NCBI RefSeq assembly: GCF_900215725.1 | Contig: NZ_LT962469.1 | Location: forward strand, 907,365 to 971,364 | Length of the DNA: 64,000 nt | Origin: Ezakiella peruensis | Lineage (GTDB): Bacteria > Bacillota > Clostridia > Tissierellales > Peptoniphilaceae | Reading direction: 5' to 3' | Program-made: the position numbers and the translations under genes | In this document: in pieces, positions 1 through 9,065 of the stretch | Layout of the letters: each line of letters starts with the position of its first letter | Numbering within the stretch: the stretch's first letter is position 1 | The notes under the pieces: generated by a model | Seen by the model: the letters and a program-made list of their open reading frames with translations, nothing else | Told to the model about the DNA's origin: nothing | Database searches by the model: none

Positions 1-1194
1 CTTACAACTAACGAAAGAGTCCTTGCAGCTGACCCACTTGTAAAATATATTCCAGCAAAGGATTCCAAGTCAGAAAAATTTGGCGGCATTGGTGAAGAAG
101 ATATGGTTACCCTTGTCCTCCCTTATATAAAATCTGCTCGTGAAGGCGTTGTTCGCCTTGGTGAACTACTTGAAAAATATGGAACATACGAAATGAACGG
201 AATCGCCTTCCAAGATGTAGATGAAATTTGGTGGCTAGAAACAGTTGGTGGCCATCACTGGATTGCTAGAAGAGTCCCTGATGAATGCTATGTAATTATG
301 CCTAATCAATTGGGCCTTGATCACTTTGATTTAGAAGATGCTTTTGCTGATCAAAAAGAATTTATGTGCTCAAAAGATTTAAGGGAATTTATCGAAGAAA
401 ATCATTTAGATCTATCCTTTGATGAAAGTCTAAATCCACGCGACGCTTTTGGTAGCCACAGCGATTCAGACCACACTTATAACACACCACGCGCATGGAT
501 TTTGCAAAGATTCTTTAATCCAAGCACTTATTATTGGGATGGTATTGATGCTGACTTTAGACCTGATTCAGATGATATTCCATGGATGCAAATACCTGAA
601 AGAAAAATCACTGTTGAAGATATTAAATACGCCCTATCCCACCACTTCCAAGGCACTGAATACGACTGCTATGCAAAACACACTGACGGCCTTGCAAAAG
701 GAAAATTCAGACCAATTGGTATCAACCGCAACAACTTTATGGGCCTTGTTCAAATCAGACCTTATTGCCCAGACGAAATCAAGAGTATCGAATGGCTAAG
801 CCTAGGATCAAATGTATTTAATGCTATCGTTCCTTTCTATCCAAATGTTATGGACACACCTGATTATTTGAAGAATACTACTGGCAAAGTAACAACCGAT
901 GATTTCTATTGGACCAATAGAATTATAGGAGCCCTAGCTGACGCCCACTTCAGTGAAACTTCAAATCATATAGAAAGATACCAACAAGAATGTCAAGCAA
1001 CTTTATCTAGAATAATTAAAGAAACTGACAAGGAATTTGTTGATAGTAATCCTACAGACGCAAAAGAATTCTTAAGACAAGCCAACCAAAAGATTGCCGA
1101 CGAGTTAAGAGTTCAAACAGACGACCTTCTTGACAAAGTCCTCTACACTGCAAGCTGCTTAATGAAAAACGGCTTTTCAAGATCAGACGCCTAA
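1..1194 (+). CDS. C69-family dipeptidase (PepD type), 5' end outside window
   Basis: This is the C-terminal 397 residues of a peptidase family C69 (U34) dipeptidase, a cytoplasmic enzyme that hydrolyses dipeptides. The frame is open from base 1, so the gene starts upstream; the first ATG inside (103) is only an internal methionine following an in-frame FGGIGEED stretch typical of the family. The catalytic N-terminal cysteine is therefore not in view. Family-like stretches include VGGHHWIARRVPDECYVIMPNQLG and a central RAWILQRFFNP segment. It ends at TAA 1192-1194 and is followed by an intrinsic terminator, so it closes its transcription unit. The family call is fairly sure; substrate range cannot be read from the sequence. 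Confidence 0.85.
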   Translation, partial: LTTNERVLAADPLVKYIPAKDSKSEKFGGIGEEDMVTLVLPYIKSAREGVVRLGELLEKYGTYEMNGIAFQDVDEIWWLETVGGHHWIARRVPDECYVIMPNQLGLDHFDLEDAFADQKEFMCSKDLREFIEENHLDLSFDESLNPRDAFGSHSDSDHTYNTPRAWILQRFFNPSTYYWDGIDADFRPDSDDIPWMQIPERKITVEDIKYALSHHFQGTEYDCYAKHTDGLAKGKFRPIGINRNNFMGLVQIRPYCPDEIKSIEWLSLGSNVFNAIVPFYPNVMDTPDYLKNTTGKVTTDDFYWTNRIIGALADAHFSETSNHIERYQQECQATLSRIIKETDKEFVDSNPTDAKEFLRQANQKIADELRVQTDDLLDKVLYTASCLMKNGFSRSDA

Positions 1195-1218
1195 GATAAA
1201 ACATTTCAAATAAAAAAA

Positions 1219-1250
1219 CAATCGCTCGATTTATTTCGGGCGATTTTTTT
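1219..1250 (+). terminator. Intrinsic terminator after the dipeptidase gene
   Basis: A ten-pair stem (AATCGCTCGA with TCGGGCGATT, one G-U pair) is followed by a run of seven T, 25 bases after the dipeptidase stop. Confidence 0.8.
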
Positions 1251-1282
1251 CTTGGAAATTGTATTTTTAAAAATTTAATGCA

Positions 1283-1307
1283 AATGAAAAACCGGCCAAA
1301 GCCGGTT
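1283..1307 (-). terminator. Terminator of rpsO
   Basis: On the minus strand a perfect AACCGGC/GCCGGTT stem with a short loop is followed by TTTTC, directly after the rpsO stop codon. Confidence 0.7.
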
Positions 1308-1312
1308 AAAAA

Positions 1313-1579
1313 TTATCCTCTGATGTTTAATTCTTGGATTAATTCACGATATGAATCTAGGTTTGTATCTTTTAAGTATCTTAAAAGATTTCTTCTCTTA
1401 CCAACCATCTTTAATAGGCCACGTCTTGAGTGGTTGTCCTTTGGATTGGCTTTCAAGTGTTCGTTTAGTTCGTTCATGCGTTCTGTTAAGATAGCAATTT
1501 GAACTTCTGTTGAACCTGTGTCATTAGCGTGTTTTTGAAATTTTTCAATAATTTCTTGTTTCTTTTCACCTTTAATCAT
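1313..1579 (-). CDS. rpsO: 30S ribosomal protein S15
   Basis: S15 binds the three-way junction of the 16S rRNA central domain early in 30S assembly. The 88-residue product has the usual length and the family pattern: the N-terminal helix [26 protein letters not shown], the H-L-K/N...DNHSRRGLL segment that contacts rRNA, and the C-terminal RRNLLRYLK helix. The start ATG at 1579 has an AGGAGG site 7 bases upstream. It is transcribed alone from its own promoter (1658-1686) into a terminator, and its leader looks folded, which fits the known habit of S15 of repressing its own mRNA. Identification is secure. Confidence 0.97.
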   Translation of the reverse strand: MIKGEKKQEIIEKFQKHANDTGSTEVQIAILTERMNELNEHLKANPKDNHSRRGLLKMVGKRRNLLRYLKDTNLDSYRELIQELNIRG

Positions 1580-1651
1580 AATTTACCTCCTAATAAAATC
1601 CACCTAAACAAAGCATCAGGCTGAGGTAAGCCCAGACCCTTGTCAAGGTAC
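1580..1651 (-). promoter_or_regulatory. Folded rpsO leader, possible S15 autoregulatory site
   Basis: The 72-base leader between the predicted transcription start and the rpsO ATG contains a CCTT-GAC-AAGG hairpin, a CTGGG/CTCAG hairpin (one G-U) and an AGC/GCT stem before the ribosome site. S15 leaders of several unrelated shapes are known in bacteria. Structure is seen by eye; the S15-binding role is inference. Confidence 0.4.
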
Positions 1652-1657
1652 GCCTAT

Positions 1658-1686
1658 ATATTAACATAAAAACATTAAATTGTAAA
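1658..1686 (-). promoter_or_regulatory. Promoter of rpsO
   Basis: TTTACA and TAATAT are separated by 17 bases, with a TG one base before the -10 element (extended -10). Confidence 0.7.
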
Positions 1687-1687
1687 G

Positions 1688-2548
1688 CTATTTATCATAT
1701 AAACTTGCAAGTTCTAAGGTTTTTATTTTATCTTTTTTGAGTTGCAAGATAAGATCTTCTTTGGAACCGAATTTTTTATTCTCTCTCATAAAATCTTTAA
1801 AATATAATTTAACTTCCTTGTCGTAAATATCCTTGTCAAAATCGAAAATATAAGACTCGCAGGAAAAGTCCTTGTTGAAAGTTTTGGCAACGCCGACCAT
1901 GGTCATGGCGTCATAAATCTGTCCATAAACCTCAAAGTTTGTATAGTAAACCCCATACTTGACCTTTACTATATGGTCTGGCCAATTTATATTTGCCGTT
2001 TTAAAACCAAGAGTTTCCCCACGCCTATAGCCGTGTTCTACCTTTGATTTAACAAAGAAATCATAAGTCAAAAGTTCGCTAGCCTTATGGACCTGGCCCT
2101 CTTCTAATAGGTCTCTTATGTGGGTAGAGGATATTTTTTCATCATCAGAATACAAGTCTTTGATGATTTTAACTTCAATATCTTTACTTAATCCATATTC
2201 GATCAGGTCCTTACTAGATCCTGCTCGATTTTGACCAAACCTAAAGTCTTCACCAACGATAATTCCCCTGGCGTCTTCAAAGTATGCATCTAAAAATTCT
2301 TTTGGGCTCATGGACTTGACTTCGCTAAAATCCAATTCCACAACTTCATCTATGCCCATGTCTTTTATCATAGAAAGCTTGTCCTCTGGAGATAGAATTA
2401 AAGAATCCAAGCTCCTGGTATGAGATTTAAAAGTAATAAGTCTAGATTTTACATTTAAATCATCAGCCATATTTTTTGTTTTATTAATGATTTCTTGATG
2501 GCCCTTGTGTAGGCCGTCAAAATTTCCAATTGTAATTATATATTTCAT
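1688..2548 (-). CDS. ribF: Bifunctional riboflavin kinase/FAD synthetase
   Basis: RibF phosphorylates riboflavin to FMN and adenylylates FMN to FAD in the cytoplasm. The 286-residue protein opens with the nucleotidyltransferase motif GNFDGLHKGHQ (residues 8-18), has the SSTHIRDLLEEG segment before residue 155, and ends in a riboflavin kinase domain containing GETLGFKTANINWP (residues ~179-192), where the family has G-x-G-FPTAN; the FKTAN reading is a mild variant. It is slightly shorter than the usual ~305-315 residues. It overlaps truB by 4 bases (ATGA) and is the last gene of the nusA operon, its usual place beside truB in Firmicutes. Confidence 0.93.
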   Translation of the reverse strand: MKYIITIGNFDGLHKGHQEIINKTKNMADDLNVKSRLITFKSHTRSLDSLILSPEDKLSMIKDMGIDEVVELDFSEVKSMSPKEFLDAYFEDARGIIVGEDFRFGQNRAGSSKDLIEYGLSKDIEVKIIKDLYSDDEKISSTHIRDLLEEGQVHKASELLTYDFFVKSKVEHGYRRGETLGFKTANINWPDHIVKVKYGVYYTNFEVYGQIYDAMTMVGVAKTFNKDFSCESYIFDFDKDIYDKEVKLYFKDFMRENKKFGSKEDLILQLKKDKIKTLELASLYDK

Positions 2549-3432
2549 TTGTCACCTAAAAAACAAATCGTCCTAATAAGACCTTCCCTAATCTCACCAA
2601 GGGCAAAAACTTTTCCTTCATTTGATAAAAGAAGAGGTCCTTGATCTTCTAAAGAGCTTTCAATCCTTATCCCGTTATATAGTTTATCAACACTATCTCT
2701 ATCCAAATCTATTTTTTCATATGAAGTCTTAATGTCATCTATTTTGAGGATTGATTGGTAAAAATTATCCGCATTCAATTCATCGATACCTATAGCCTTT
2801 TCCAAATTCAATGAACCCGAGCTTTCTCTCCTTAGGCTCTTTAAATTTGCAGGAATTCCATATTCTTTACAATAATCTTCGACAAGAGTCCTGACATATG
2901 TGCCCTTTGAAACCTCAGTCTTAAAAGTCACTTGATCATCTTCTTTTTTCATCTCAAAACTAGTCACTTTAATTGGCCTGGGGTCTTTGTGGACAAACTC
3001 GCCTTTTCTAGCGTACTCATATAAGGGTTTGCCCTTATGTTTGAGCGCACTGTACTGAGGAGGAGTTTGCATAAAATCTCCAATATAATCTTTGGAATTA
3101 ATTATAAGATTGTCTACGTCTTCTACAGATACATCTTTTGATTCAATAACATTTCCAGTTAAGTCGCCAGTGTCTGTTGCATTTCCTATATCAACTATAC
3201 CAGAATAAACTTTAGAGGCATCCATAATATAATCAGATAATCTTGTATACCTGCCCAAAAGCACGACTAAAAGCCCAGTTGCAAAGGGATCTAAGGTCCC
3301 TGCATGACCAATTTTAGTTTTAATATTTAAGTCTTTGAGTATTTTTTTTATTTTCCGAATTACATCATAGCTTGTAATTCCCTCGGCCTTGTCTATTAAA
3401 ATCAGGCCATCAACACTTGTTTTCTCTAACAT
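2545..3432 (-). CDS. truB: tRNA pseudouridine-55 synthase
   Basis: TruB makes pseudouridine 55 in the T loop of tRNAs. Motifs: GLILIDKAEGITSYDV near the N-terminus, the catalytic block KIGHAGTLDPFATGLLVVLLGRYT with its aspartate, QTPPQYSALKHKGKPLYEYARKG, and SKGTYVRTLVEDY. I place the start at the ATG at 3432 (MLEKTSVDG...); an in-frame TTG six bases upstream is possible but needless. With this start the gene overlaps the end of nrnA by 23 bases. The C-terminal domain is short and low in similarity to PUA domains. Translation is probably coupled to the neighbours in the nusA-ribF operon. Confidence 0.94.
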   Translation of the reverse strand: MLEKTSVDGLILIDKAEGITSYDVIRKIKKILKDLNIKTKIGHAGTLDPFATGLLVVLLGRYTRLSDYIMDASKVYSGIVDIGNATDTGDLTGNVIESKDVSVEDVDNLIINSKDYIGDFMQTPPQYSALKHKGKPLYEYARKGEFVHKDPRPIKVTSFEMKKEDDQVTFKTEVSKGTYVRTLVEDYCKEYGIPANLKSLRRESSGSLNLEKAIGIDELNADNFYQSILKIDDIKTSYEKIDLDRDSVDKLYNGIRIESSLEDQGPLLLSNEGKVFALGEIREGLIRTICFLGDK

Positions 3433-4381
3433 AGGCAATTATCTTTTCTTTTATTTCTTCAATATTTCCGTAAACACTAGCACCTGCAGCCCTAATATGG
3501 CCGCCACCGCCTAAGTCCTGAGCAAGTTTGCCAACATTCACACAGGTTTTGCTTCTCAAGGAGACCTTGTAAAAATTATCTCCGTATTCTTTTATAATAG
3601 CAGAAACTTCGACGCCCTCTGTATCTCTAATAAAGGCTACAATCTCGTCCAAGTCATCAACACTTGCACCTGTATCCTCTAAATCTTTTTGACTAATGTC
3701 AGTTATAGCCAAATAGCCGTCAAGTAAAAACTCAGACTTGTCCAAACCAACTTTTAAGATCTCAAGCTTTCTAAGAGGCCTATTCATAAATAAATTGAAA
3801 TTGGCAAGGCTCCTATCAGCGCCAAGCTCTATTAATTTACCTGCTATTTCAAAAGTCCTTGGGCTGACATTATCATACAAAAATCTACCAGTATCTGTAG
3901 AAATTCCTGAAAATAATGAAGTTGCAACATTGCTCGATATTTCAAGCTCAAGAGCCTCGAAAATTTCATACAAAAGTTGACAAGTGCTACTCATCTCTGG
4001 ATCAATTATATTTAAGTCTCCATAGCCAGGATTTGTACCATGGTGATCGATTACAACTTTATACTTTGCATTTTTAAAAGTTTCCACATTGGGACCAAGG
4101 CGATTTAAATCGCCTGAGTCCAAAGATACATATAAATCTGGAGCAAAATCAATTGACTCCGGATTCCTTAACTCATTTATGTTTGGCAAAAATTTATAGG
4201 CGTCTGGCATCGTGTCGGACTCCAGCATATAAACGTCCTTATTCATACCCTTTAAAACGCCAAATAGGGCGGTTACAGACCCAATATTGTCGCAATCCAC
4301 CCCAATATGACTAGATATAAAAATTGTTTCAGCCTTATTCACGGCTTCCATAAATTTTATAGCCTTATCTTTAATCTTCAT
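3410..4381 (-). CDS. nrnA: DHH/DHHA1 phosphoesterase (NrnA-type oligoribonuclease/pAp phosphatase)
   Basis: NrnA-type proteins degrade nanoRNAs, and often 3'-phosphoadenosine 5'-phosphate or cyclic dinucleotide products, using two metal ions. The 323-residue protein has the four metal motifs in order: HIGVDCDNIGS (residues ~25-35, where family members usually have D-x-D), SLDSGD, DHHGTNPGYGD, and an STDTG segment; the C-terminal DHHA1 domain carries GGGGHIRAAG. The usual D-G-D in motif I reads D-C-D, which keeps both aspartates. It lies between rbfA and truB, a common Firmicutes order, overlapping both. The exact substrate is not decided by the sequence. Confidence 0.9.
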   Translation of the reverse strand: MKIKDKAIKFMEAVNKAETIFISSHIGVDCDNIGSVTALFGVLKGMNKDVYMLESDTMPDAYKFLPNINELRNPESIDFAPDLYVSLDSGDLNRLGPNVETFKNAKYKVVIDHHGTNPGYGDLNIIDPEMSSTCQLLYEIFEALELEISSNVATSLFSGISTDTGRFLYDNVSPRTFEIAGKLIELGADRSLANFNLFMNRPLRKLEILKVGLDKSEFLLDGYLAITDISQKDLEDTGASVDDLDEIVAFIRDTEGVEVSAIIKEYGDNFYKVSLRSKTCVNVGKLAQDLGGGGHIRAAGASVYGNIEEIKEKIIAYVRENKC

Positions 4382-4724
4382 CTTCTAGATCAAGTCCTTT
4401 TAAAATTTTGTTAATCCTGCTTGAATACTCAATTGATTCATCAAGTTTAATTCTCAGCTCAGGAATTTTTCTCATCCTAATATTTTTTGCAATATGGCTT
4501 TTGAAAAAACCTTCTGCATTTTGTAAAGCCTCAATAGTTTTTTCTTTTTCTCTCTCAGTTCCCATTACAGAAAACTTTAGATCACAGAAGCTAAAGTCAT
4601 TTGTAATTGAAGCTTCAGTAAGTGTTGTCATATCTGAAACATTTGGGTCGCGAATTTCCCTAAGAGCAGTTGAAACCACCTTAATGATTTCTGAATTTAG
4701 TCTTTCCTGTCTTCTGTTATTCAT
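4371..4724 (-). CDS. rbfA: Ribosome-binding factor A
   Basis: RbfA binds the free 30S subunit and helps mature the 16S 5' end. The 117-residue product begins with [21 protein letters not shown], the typical first helix, followed by [29 protein letters not shown] (KH-like fold) and ends with an acidic tail. Length is normal. It overlaps infB by 8 bases and nrnA by 11, and follows infB as in most Firmicutes. Confidence 0.94.
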   Translation of the reverse strand: MNNRRQERLNSEIIKVVSTALREIRDPNVSDMTTLTEASITNDFSFCDLKFSVMGTEREKEKTIEALQNAEGFFKSHIAKNIRMRKIPELRIKLDESIEYSSRINKILKGLDLEDED

Positions 4725-7092
4725 TAGCTACCTCTACCATTTCATAAGCTTCAAAGGCATCTCCAACTTTAACGTCGTTGAATTTATCAATGCTCATACC
4801 TGCTTCATAGCCTGATTGAACTTCTCTTACGTCATCCTTAAAGCGTCTGAGTGATGAAACATCTCCATCAAAAATCATAACGTCATCTCTTAGGATTCTA
4901 ACCTTTGCATTTCTTGTAATCTTTCCGCTTAGTACATAAATACCAGCAACGATAGTGCCGTTTGGAAGTTTAAATGTATCTCTAACTTCTGCCCTGCCGA
5001 TTACTTGTTCTTTAATAACAGGTTTTAACATACCCTTTACAGCATTTTCAACGTCTTCTATAGCTTCATAAATGACCTTATATGTTCTGATGTCAACATC
5101 TTTTTCTTCAGCCATATCAATTGCAGGCAAGCTTGGTCTTACGTTGAAGCCAATGATAACAGCATTTGATGCTTCAGCAAGCATAACGTCACTTTCGCTA
5201 ACGCCACCTACTCCAGTGTGAATGATATTGATTTTAACTTCATCGTTTGAAACCTTGAGTAGTGAATTGCTGAGTGCTTCAATTGAACCCCTAACATCAC
5301 CCTTGATAATAATATTTAAGTCTTTAAGTTCGCCAGCTTTGATTTGATCATATAGGTAGTCAAGACTTACCTTGGTCTTGTCGCGAAGTTCTTGTTCTCT
5401 TAACATTTCACGTTTACGGTCTGCAATATTTCTAGCTGTCTTGTCATCTTCACAAGCGTAGAGTAAGTCGCCAGCTTCTGGTACATCAGATAAGCCAAGA
5501 ATTTGTACTGGTGTAGATGGACCGGCTTTTTTAATTGGCTTATTCTTGTCGTCAAACATCGCCCTTACTCTACCAGATGCAATACCTGAAACAATGTCAT
5601 CTCCAACTCTTAGAGTTCCCTTTTGAACAAGGACTGTTGCAACAGGGCCTCTGCCCTTGTCTAATTGTGCTTCTACAATGGTACCTACTGCAAGTCTATC
5701 TGGATTTGCCTTTAGTTCTGAAACTTCACTTACAAGTAAAATCATTTCTAGAAGGTCATCAATGCCTTGCTCTTCCTTAGCAGAAACAGGAACACAAATA
5801 GTTGTGCCGCCCCAATCTTCTGGTGTTAGACCTTGTTCCAAAAGTTCTTGCTTAATTCTATCTGGATTTGCTGTTGGCTTATCCATTTTGTTGATAGCAA
5901 CAATAATTGGAACGCCTGCAGCCTTTGAGTGGTTTATAGCCTCAATTGTTTGTGGCATAACTCCGTCATCAGCAGCTACAACAAGAATCGATATATCTGT
6001 AATCTCAGCACCCCTAGCCCTCATAGAAGTAAAAGCTTCGTGGCCTGGAGTATCCAAGAAGGTAATCTTTTTCCCATCAATATTTACAGTGTAAGCACCG
6101 ATGTGTTGAGTAATTCCTCCTGCTTCGCCAGTTCTTACTCGAGCATTTCTAATAGCATCTAGCAAGCTTGTCTTACCGTGGTCAACGTGACCCATGACAG
6201 TAACTACAGGTGGACGTGGCTTTAAGTCTTCTTTTTTATCCTCAAAGTCTAAATCAAATTCATCCAAAATGATTTCTTCATTAGAAAGTTGAGGTTCAAC
6301 TGTAACTTCGAACTCTTCTGCAAGGATCTCTGCAGTGTCGTAATCTATAGATTCATTTTGGGTAACCATCATGCCCAATTGGATTAACTTGCCCATTACA
6401 AGACTCAAAGAAGCACCAATTAGTTCTGCAAAGTCTCCAACAGTGATGGACTCTGGAACTTGTACTACCAAATCTTCCACAGGTTGTTTAGGAGTATCCT
6501 CTTTCTTTTTCTTTTTCTTGCGTTCTTTTTGTCTGGTCTTTTCAAAGAAATCCTTGTTTTCATCCTCGAATCTTTTTTCTTCGTATTTGCGGTTGTTGGA
6601 TTTCTTTTTATTGTTCATATTGATTTTAGGTTTTTCAACTACAAAAGTATCGAGGCTTTCCTCTTTATCTTGTTGCCTCTTAATTGGCTTCTTATGGAAA
6701 TCTCTGCCATCATCTTTTTTAAAATCTTCTTTCCTAAAATCATTATTTTTATTAAATGGCTTTTTATTTCTATTATCCTTGTTGCGGTTGTCTCTATTAT
6801 CTCTGTTATCGCGTCCATCTCTTCTTCTATCACCGCGATTTTCACCGCGATTCTTATTTTTAAAATCTTTTTGTTGCCTGTCTTTTTTATCTTTATTTTG
6901 TTGTTCAATAAGTCTTGCTTCAACTTTTTTTCTTGCCAGCGTAACTTGATCAATAACTTTATCTGCCAATTCTTTATCAATGCTTGCCATATGTGAACTT
7001 GCATCAATATTAAGAGCAGAAAGCATATTAAGCATATCCTTACTAGATATATTTAATTCCTTGGCTAATTCGTATATTCTAACTTTACTCAA
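4717..7092 (-). CDS. infB: Translation initiation factor IF-2
   Basis: IF-2 is the GTPase that brings initiator fMet-tRNA to the 30S subunit and promotes subunit joining. The 791-residue protein has an IF2_N module ([18 protein letters not shown], residues 4-21), a very charged, low-complexity linker rich in K, R, D and N (about residues 60-205), a second IF2_N-like module ([16 protein letters not shown]), and the G domain with [18 protein letters not shown] and NKMD motifs, then domains II-IV. Unlike many Firmicutes, no ylxQ (L7Ae-like) gene lies between rnpM and infB; infB overlaps rnpM by 8 bases. Antisense frames over the linker are compositional shadows. Confidence 0.97.
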   Translation of the reverse strand: MSKVRIYELAKELNISSKDMLNMLSALNIDASSHMASIDKELADKVIDQVTLARKKVEARLIEQQNKDKKDRQQKDFKNKNRGENRGDRRRDGRDNRDNRDNRNKDNRNKKPFNKNNDFRKEDFKKDDGRDFHKKPIKRQQDKEESLDTFVVEKPKINMNNKKKSNNRKYEEKRFEDENKDFFEKTRQKERKKKKKKEDTPKQPVEDLVVQVPESITVGDFAELIGASLSLVMGKLIQLGMMVTQNESIDYDTAEILAEEFEVTVEPQLSNEEIILDEFDLDFEDKKEDLKPRPPVVTVMGHVDHGKTSLLDAIRNARVRTGEAGGITQHIGAYTVNIDGKKITFLDTPGHEAFTSMRARGAEITDISILVVAADDGVMPQTIEAINHSKAAGVPIIVAINKMDKPTANPDRIKQELLEQGLTPEDWGGTTICVPVSAKEEQGIDDLLEMILLVSEVSELKANPDRLAVGTIVEAQLDKGRGPVATVLVQKGTLRVGDDIVSGIASGRVRAMFDDKNKPIKKAGPSTPVQILGLSDVPEAGDLLYACEDDKTARNIADRKREMLREQELRDKTKVSLDYLYDQIKAGELKDLNIIIKGDVRGSIEALSNSLLKVSNDEVKINIIHTGVGGVSESDVMLAEASNAVIIGFNVRPSLPAIDMAEEKDVDIRTYKVIYEAIEDVENAVKGMLKPVIKEQVIGRAEVRDTFKLPNGTIVAGIYVLSGKITRNAKVRILRDDVMIFDGDVSSLRRFKDDVREVQSGYEAGMSIDKFNDVKVGDAFEAYEMVEVANE

Positions 7093-7366
7093 GCATAGCT
7101 CCTTCCTTTATATCGCTTAAAAGCTTTTCAAATTCTTCATCTGAAAACTTGACCTTTAAAGCGTTTTGAATCCTAAATCTCAAATTCTTGTCATTAATGA
7201 CATCCTCGTTTTTTGAGATATAGGCACCTCTACCATTTATTTTCCCTGTATTGTCAACCACGACTAAACTGTCCGCAGTTCTAACAACTCTAATAAGGTC
7301 TTCCTTTAAGAATTGTTTCCTACAAACAATACAAGTTCTTAAAACCTCTTTTTTAGTCTTGGTCAT
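7085..7366 (-). CDS. rnpM: YlxR-family RNA-binding protein (RnpM)
   Basis: The YlxR family sits between nusA and infB in Firmicutes; the Bacillus member binds the RNase P RNA and tunes its activity. The 93-residue product has the family pattern [20 protein letters not shown] near the N-terminus, then a GRGAYIS motif. The two cysteines of C-x-x-C are present. It overlaps nusA by 14 bases and infB by 8, so translation is likely coupled. Family call is secure; the RNase P role is transferred from homologues. Confidence 0.92.
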   Translation of the reverse strand: MTKTKKEVLRTCIVCRKQFLKEDLIRVVRTADSLVVVDNTGKINGRGAYISKNEDVINDKNLRFRIQNALKVKFSDEEFEKLLSDIKEGAMLE

Positions 7367-8699
7367 ATAAATCTTCTTCGTCTAAATCCATATCTAAGTC
7401 TTCGTCATCTACATCTTCAAACTTGTCTAATTCGTCTTTATATAAGTCATAATCAGTGACTTCATCTTCGTCATCATAGTAATCGTTTGAATAATAATTT
7501 TTCATTTTGCTATAATCTGCGTCTTCTTCATCGTCATAGTTTGTGTCAGTAAATTCATAGTCAGATTCATAATCATCGTAGATGTCATCATAATCATCTT
7601 CGTGATTTTCTTTTTCAGCAGATTTATTAGCCATCATTGACTCATATTCTTTCCTGTATTCATCCAAATACTTGTCGCTCTTTATATCGATCTTCCAATT
7701 GGTAAGTTTGGCAGCAAGCCTTGCGTTTTGACCTTCCTTACCGATGGCAAGCGAGAGCTGATCTTCAGGAACAAATACAACTGATGAATGCTCTTCTTCA
7801 TCTATAAATACTTCTGTGACAGTAGCTGGTGCAAGGGCATTTTTAATAAATACGGACATGTCATTGCTCCAGATTATGATGTCGATTTTTTCACCGTTTA
7901 ATTCATTTACAACATTTCTAACCCTGGTTCCTTGGAAACCAACACAAGCTCCTAGCGGATCTACATCTGGATCACGGCTAAAGATTGCAATCTTAGATCT
8001 GCTGCCAGCTTCCCTGGCTACATGGAAAATTTCCACAGTACCCTCAGAAATTTCAGGCACTTCCAATTCAAAAAGTTTTCTAACCAGGTTTGGATGGCTC
8101 CTGCTTAAAACTATTTGAGCGCCCTTACCTGTTTTCTTAACTTCTGTAATAAGCATCTTTAGTTTATCGCCAACAGTATATGTCTCATTCATACTTTGTT
8201 CAACAGATGGAAGGACGCCTTCAAGTCTGCCCAAATCGACATAGCAGCTATTAGCTCTTATGCGATTGATTTGACCTGTTATAATTTCATTTTCTCTGTC
8301 GATGTATTCATTATAAATTACTTCTCTTTCAGCGTCCTTTAGCTTTTGAATTACAACTTGCTTGGCAGTTTGTGCAGCAATTCTACCAAAATCTTTTGGA
8401 GTAATTTCAACTTTAACCACATCACCAAGGCTTGGGTTTGCAATATACTTTTGAGCATTTTCTAAGCTAATTTCTGTAGCTTCGTCTTCAACTTCCTCCA
8501 CCACATTTTTCAGATTAAAAACATGAACAGATCCATCTTCTTCTGAGATACTAATGTCTATTTCGACATTGCTTGCAGTATTGTAGTTTTTCTTGTAGCT
8601 TGAAACCAAGGCTGAGCAAATCGATTCGATTATAACGTCCTTAGGAACACCACGCTCTGCTTCAATTTCATCTAAAGCTTCTATAAATTCCCTATTCAT
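7353..8699 (-). CDS. nusA: Transcription termination/antitermination factor NusA
   Basis: NusA binds RNA polymerase and nascent RNA and affects pausing and intrinsic termination. The 448-residue protein has the N-terminal polymerase-binding domain (to ~120), an S1 domain (IITGQINRIRANSCYVDLGRLEGVLP), KH1 (GSRSKIAIFS..., GACVGFQG) and KH2 (LAIGKEGQNARLAAKL). From about residue 360 it continues in a ~85-residue tail made almost only of D, E, Y, N and S, not part of the usual Firmicutes NusA (about 345-385 residues). rimP is not upstream; nusA is the first gene of the unit. A hairpin with a T-rich tail lies in its short leader. Confidence 0.95.
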   Translation of the reverse strand: MNREFIEALDEIEAERGVPKDVIIESICSALVSSYKKNYNTASNVEIDISISEEDGSVHVFNLKNVVEEVEDEATEISLENAQKYIANPSLGDVVKVEITPKDFGRIAAQTAKQVVIQKLKDAEREVIYNEYIDRENEIITGQINRIRANSCYVDLGRLEGVLPSVEQSMNETYTVGDKLKMLITEVKKTGKGAQIVLSRSHPNLVRKLFELEVPEISEGTVEIFHVAREAGSRSKIAIFSRDPDVDPLGACVGFQGTRVRNVVNELNGEKIDIIIWSNDMSVFIKNALAPATVTEVFIDEEEHSSVVFVPEDQLSLAIGKEGQNARLAAKLTNWKIDIKSDKYLDEYRKEYESMMANKSAEKENHEDDYDDIYDDYESDYEFTDTNYDDEEDADYSKMKNYYSNDYYDDEDEVTDYDLYKDELDKFEDVDDEDLDMDLDEEDLYDQD

Positions 8700-8714
8700 C
8701 TAAACCTCCCAACT

Positions 8715-8746
8715 CACAAATAAAAGAGTGGTTCTGGCCACTCTTT
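8715..8746 (-). promoter_or_regulatory. Terminator-like hairpin in the nusA leader
   Basis: A perfect 9-pair stem (AAAGAGTGG/CCACTCTTT, plus strand 8723-8746) lies within the first bases of the predicted nusA transcript and is followed on the minus strand by TTTTATTT, 15 bases before the ribosome site and start. It looks like a weak terminator or attenuator. Since NusA itself enhances such stops, feedback control is a reasonable inference. Confidence 0.5.
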
Positions 8747-8759
8747 CTCATCTATATAT

Positions 8760-8788
8760 ATTCTAACATAAAAGATTTTATAATACAA
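8760..8788 (-). promoter_or_regulatory. Promoter of the nusA operon
   Basis: TTGTAT and TAGAAT at 17-base spacing with TG before the -10 (extended -10). The predicted start is near 8753, giving a leader of about 53 bases. Confidence 0.65.
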
Positions 8789-8789
8789 G

Positions 8790-8817
8790 GGCAAATGTTA
8801 GAATTCTAACGTTTGCC
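8790..8817 (-). repeat. 28-bp near-perfect palindrome just upstream of the nusA promoter
   Basis: GGCAAA, a mismatch pair, then GTTAGAATTCTAAC and TTTGCC form a 28-bp inverted repeat with a single mismatched pair. It ends one base from the -35 element of the nusA promoter and begins just past the T tract of the tRNA terminator. It is not followed by T residues on either strand, so it is not itself a terminator. It could be an operator or an RNA processing hairpin. Confidence 0.6.
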
Positions 8818-8853
8818 AGAAAAAAATAAAAAAGAAAGTCCTATTGAACTTCC
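8818..8853 (-). terminator. Terminator of the tRNA-Leu gene
   Basis: On the minus strand GGAAGTTC-AATA-GGACTTTC (8 pairs, two G-U) is followed by TTTTTTATTTTTTT, eight bases after the encoded CCA end. Confidence 0.8.
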
Positions 8854-8860
8854 TCTTTAA

Positions 8861-8946
8861 TGGTGCCGAAGGCGAGACTCGAACTCGCACGGCTCATCAC
8901 CGGTGGATTTTGAATCCACTGCGTCTGCCAATTCCGCCACTCCGGC
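8861..8946 (-). tRNA. tRNA-Leu (CAA anticodon)
   Basis: 86 bases with encoded CCA. The acceptor stem GCCGGAG/CTTCGGC pairs fully (one G-U). The anticodon stem GTGGA/TCCAC encloses loop TTCAAAA, giving anticodon CAA, which reads UUG. A long variable arm and the GAGTTCGAGTCTC T arm mark a class II leucine tRNA. It is a single-gene unit with its own terminator. A 63-codon plus-strand frame across it is meaningless. Confidence 0.96.
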
Positions 8947-9031
8947 CCGTATTCAAAAACAATGATGTTATTATACTATTTATTTTAACAAATTGCAAGT
9001 CTTTTTTTATTTTTAAAAAGAAAAACTCGTC

Positions 9032-9060
9032 TTGACAAATTTAAAATTTAATAGTAATAT
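9032..9060 (+). promoter_or_regulatory. Promoter of the zinc-uptake operon
   Basis: TTGACA (9032-9037) and TAATAT (9055-9060) are 17 bases apart. Confidence 0.7.
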
Positions 9061-9065
9061 AAATT

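Noticed and set aside
6371-6996. Long plus-strand frames antisense to infB, looking like hydrophobic proteins
   Set aside because: They arise from the Lys/Asp/Asn-rich IF-2 linker read backwards (AAA/GAT become TTT/ATC); the infB frame is family-conserved.
8844-9035. 63-codon plus-strand frame over the tRNA region
   Set aside because: It reads through the complement of tRNA-Leu and its terminator; no ribosome site and no protein features.
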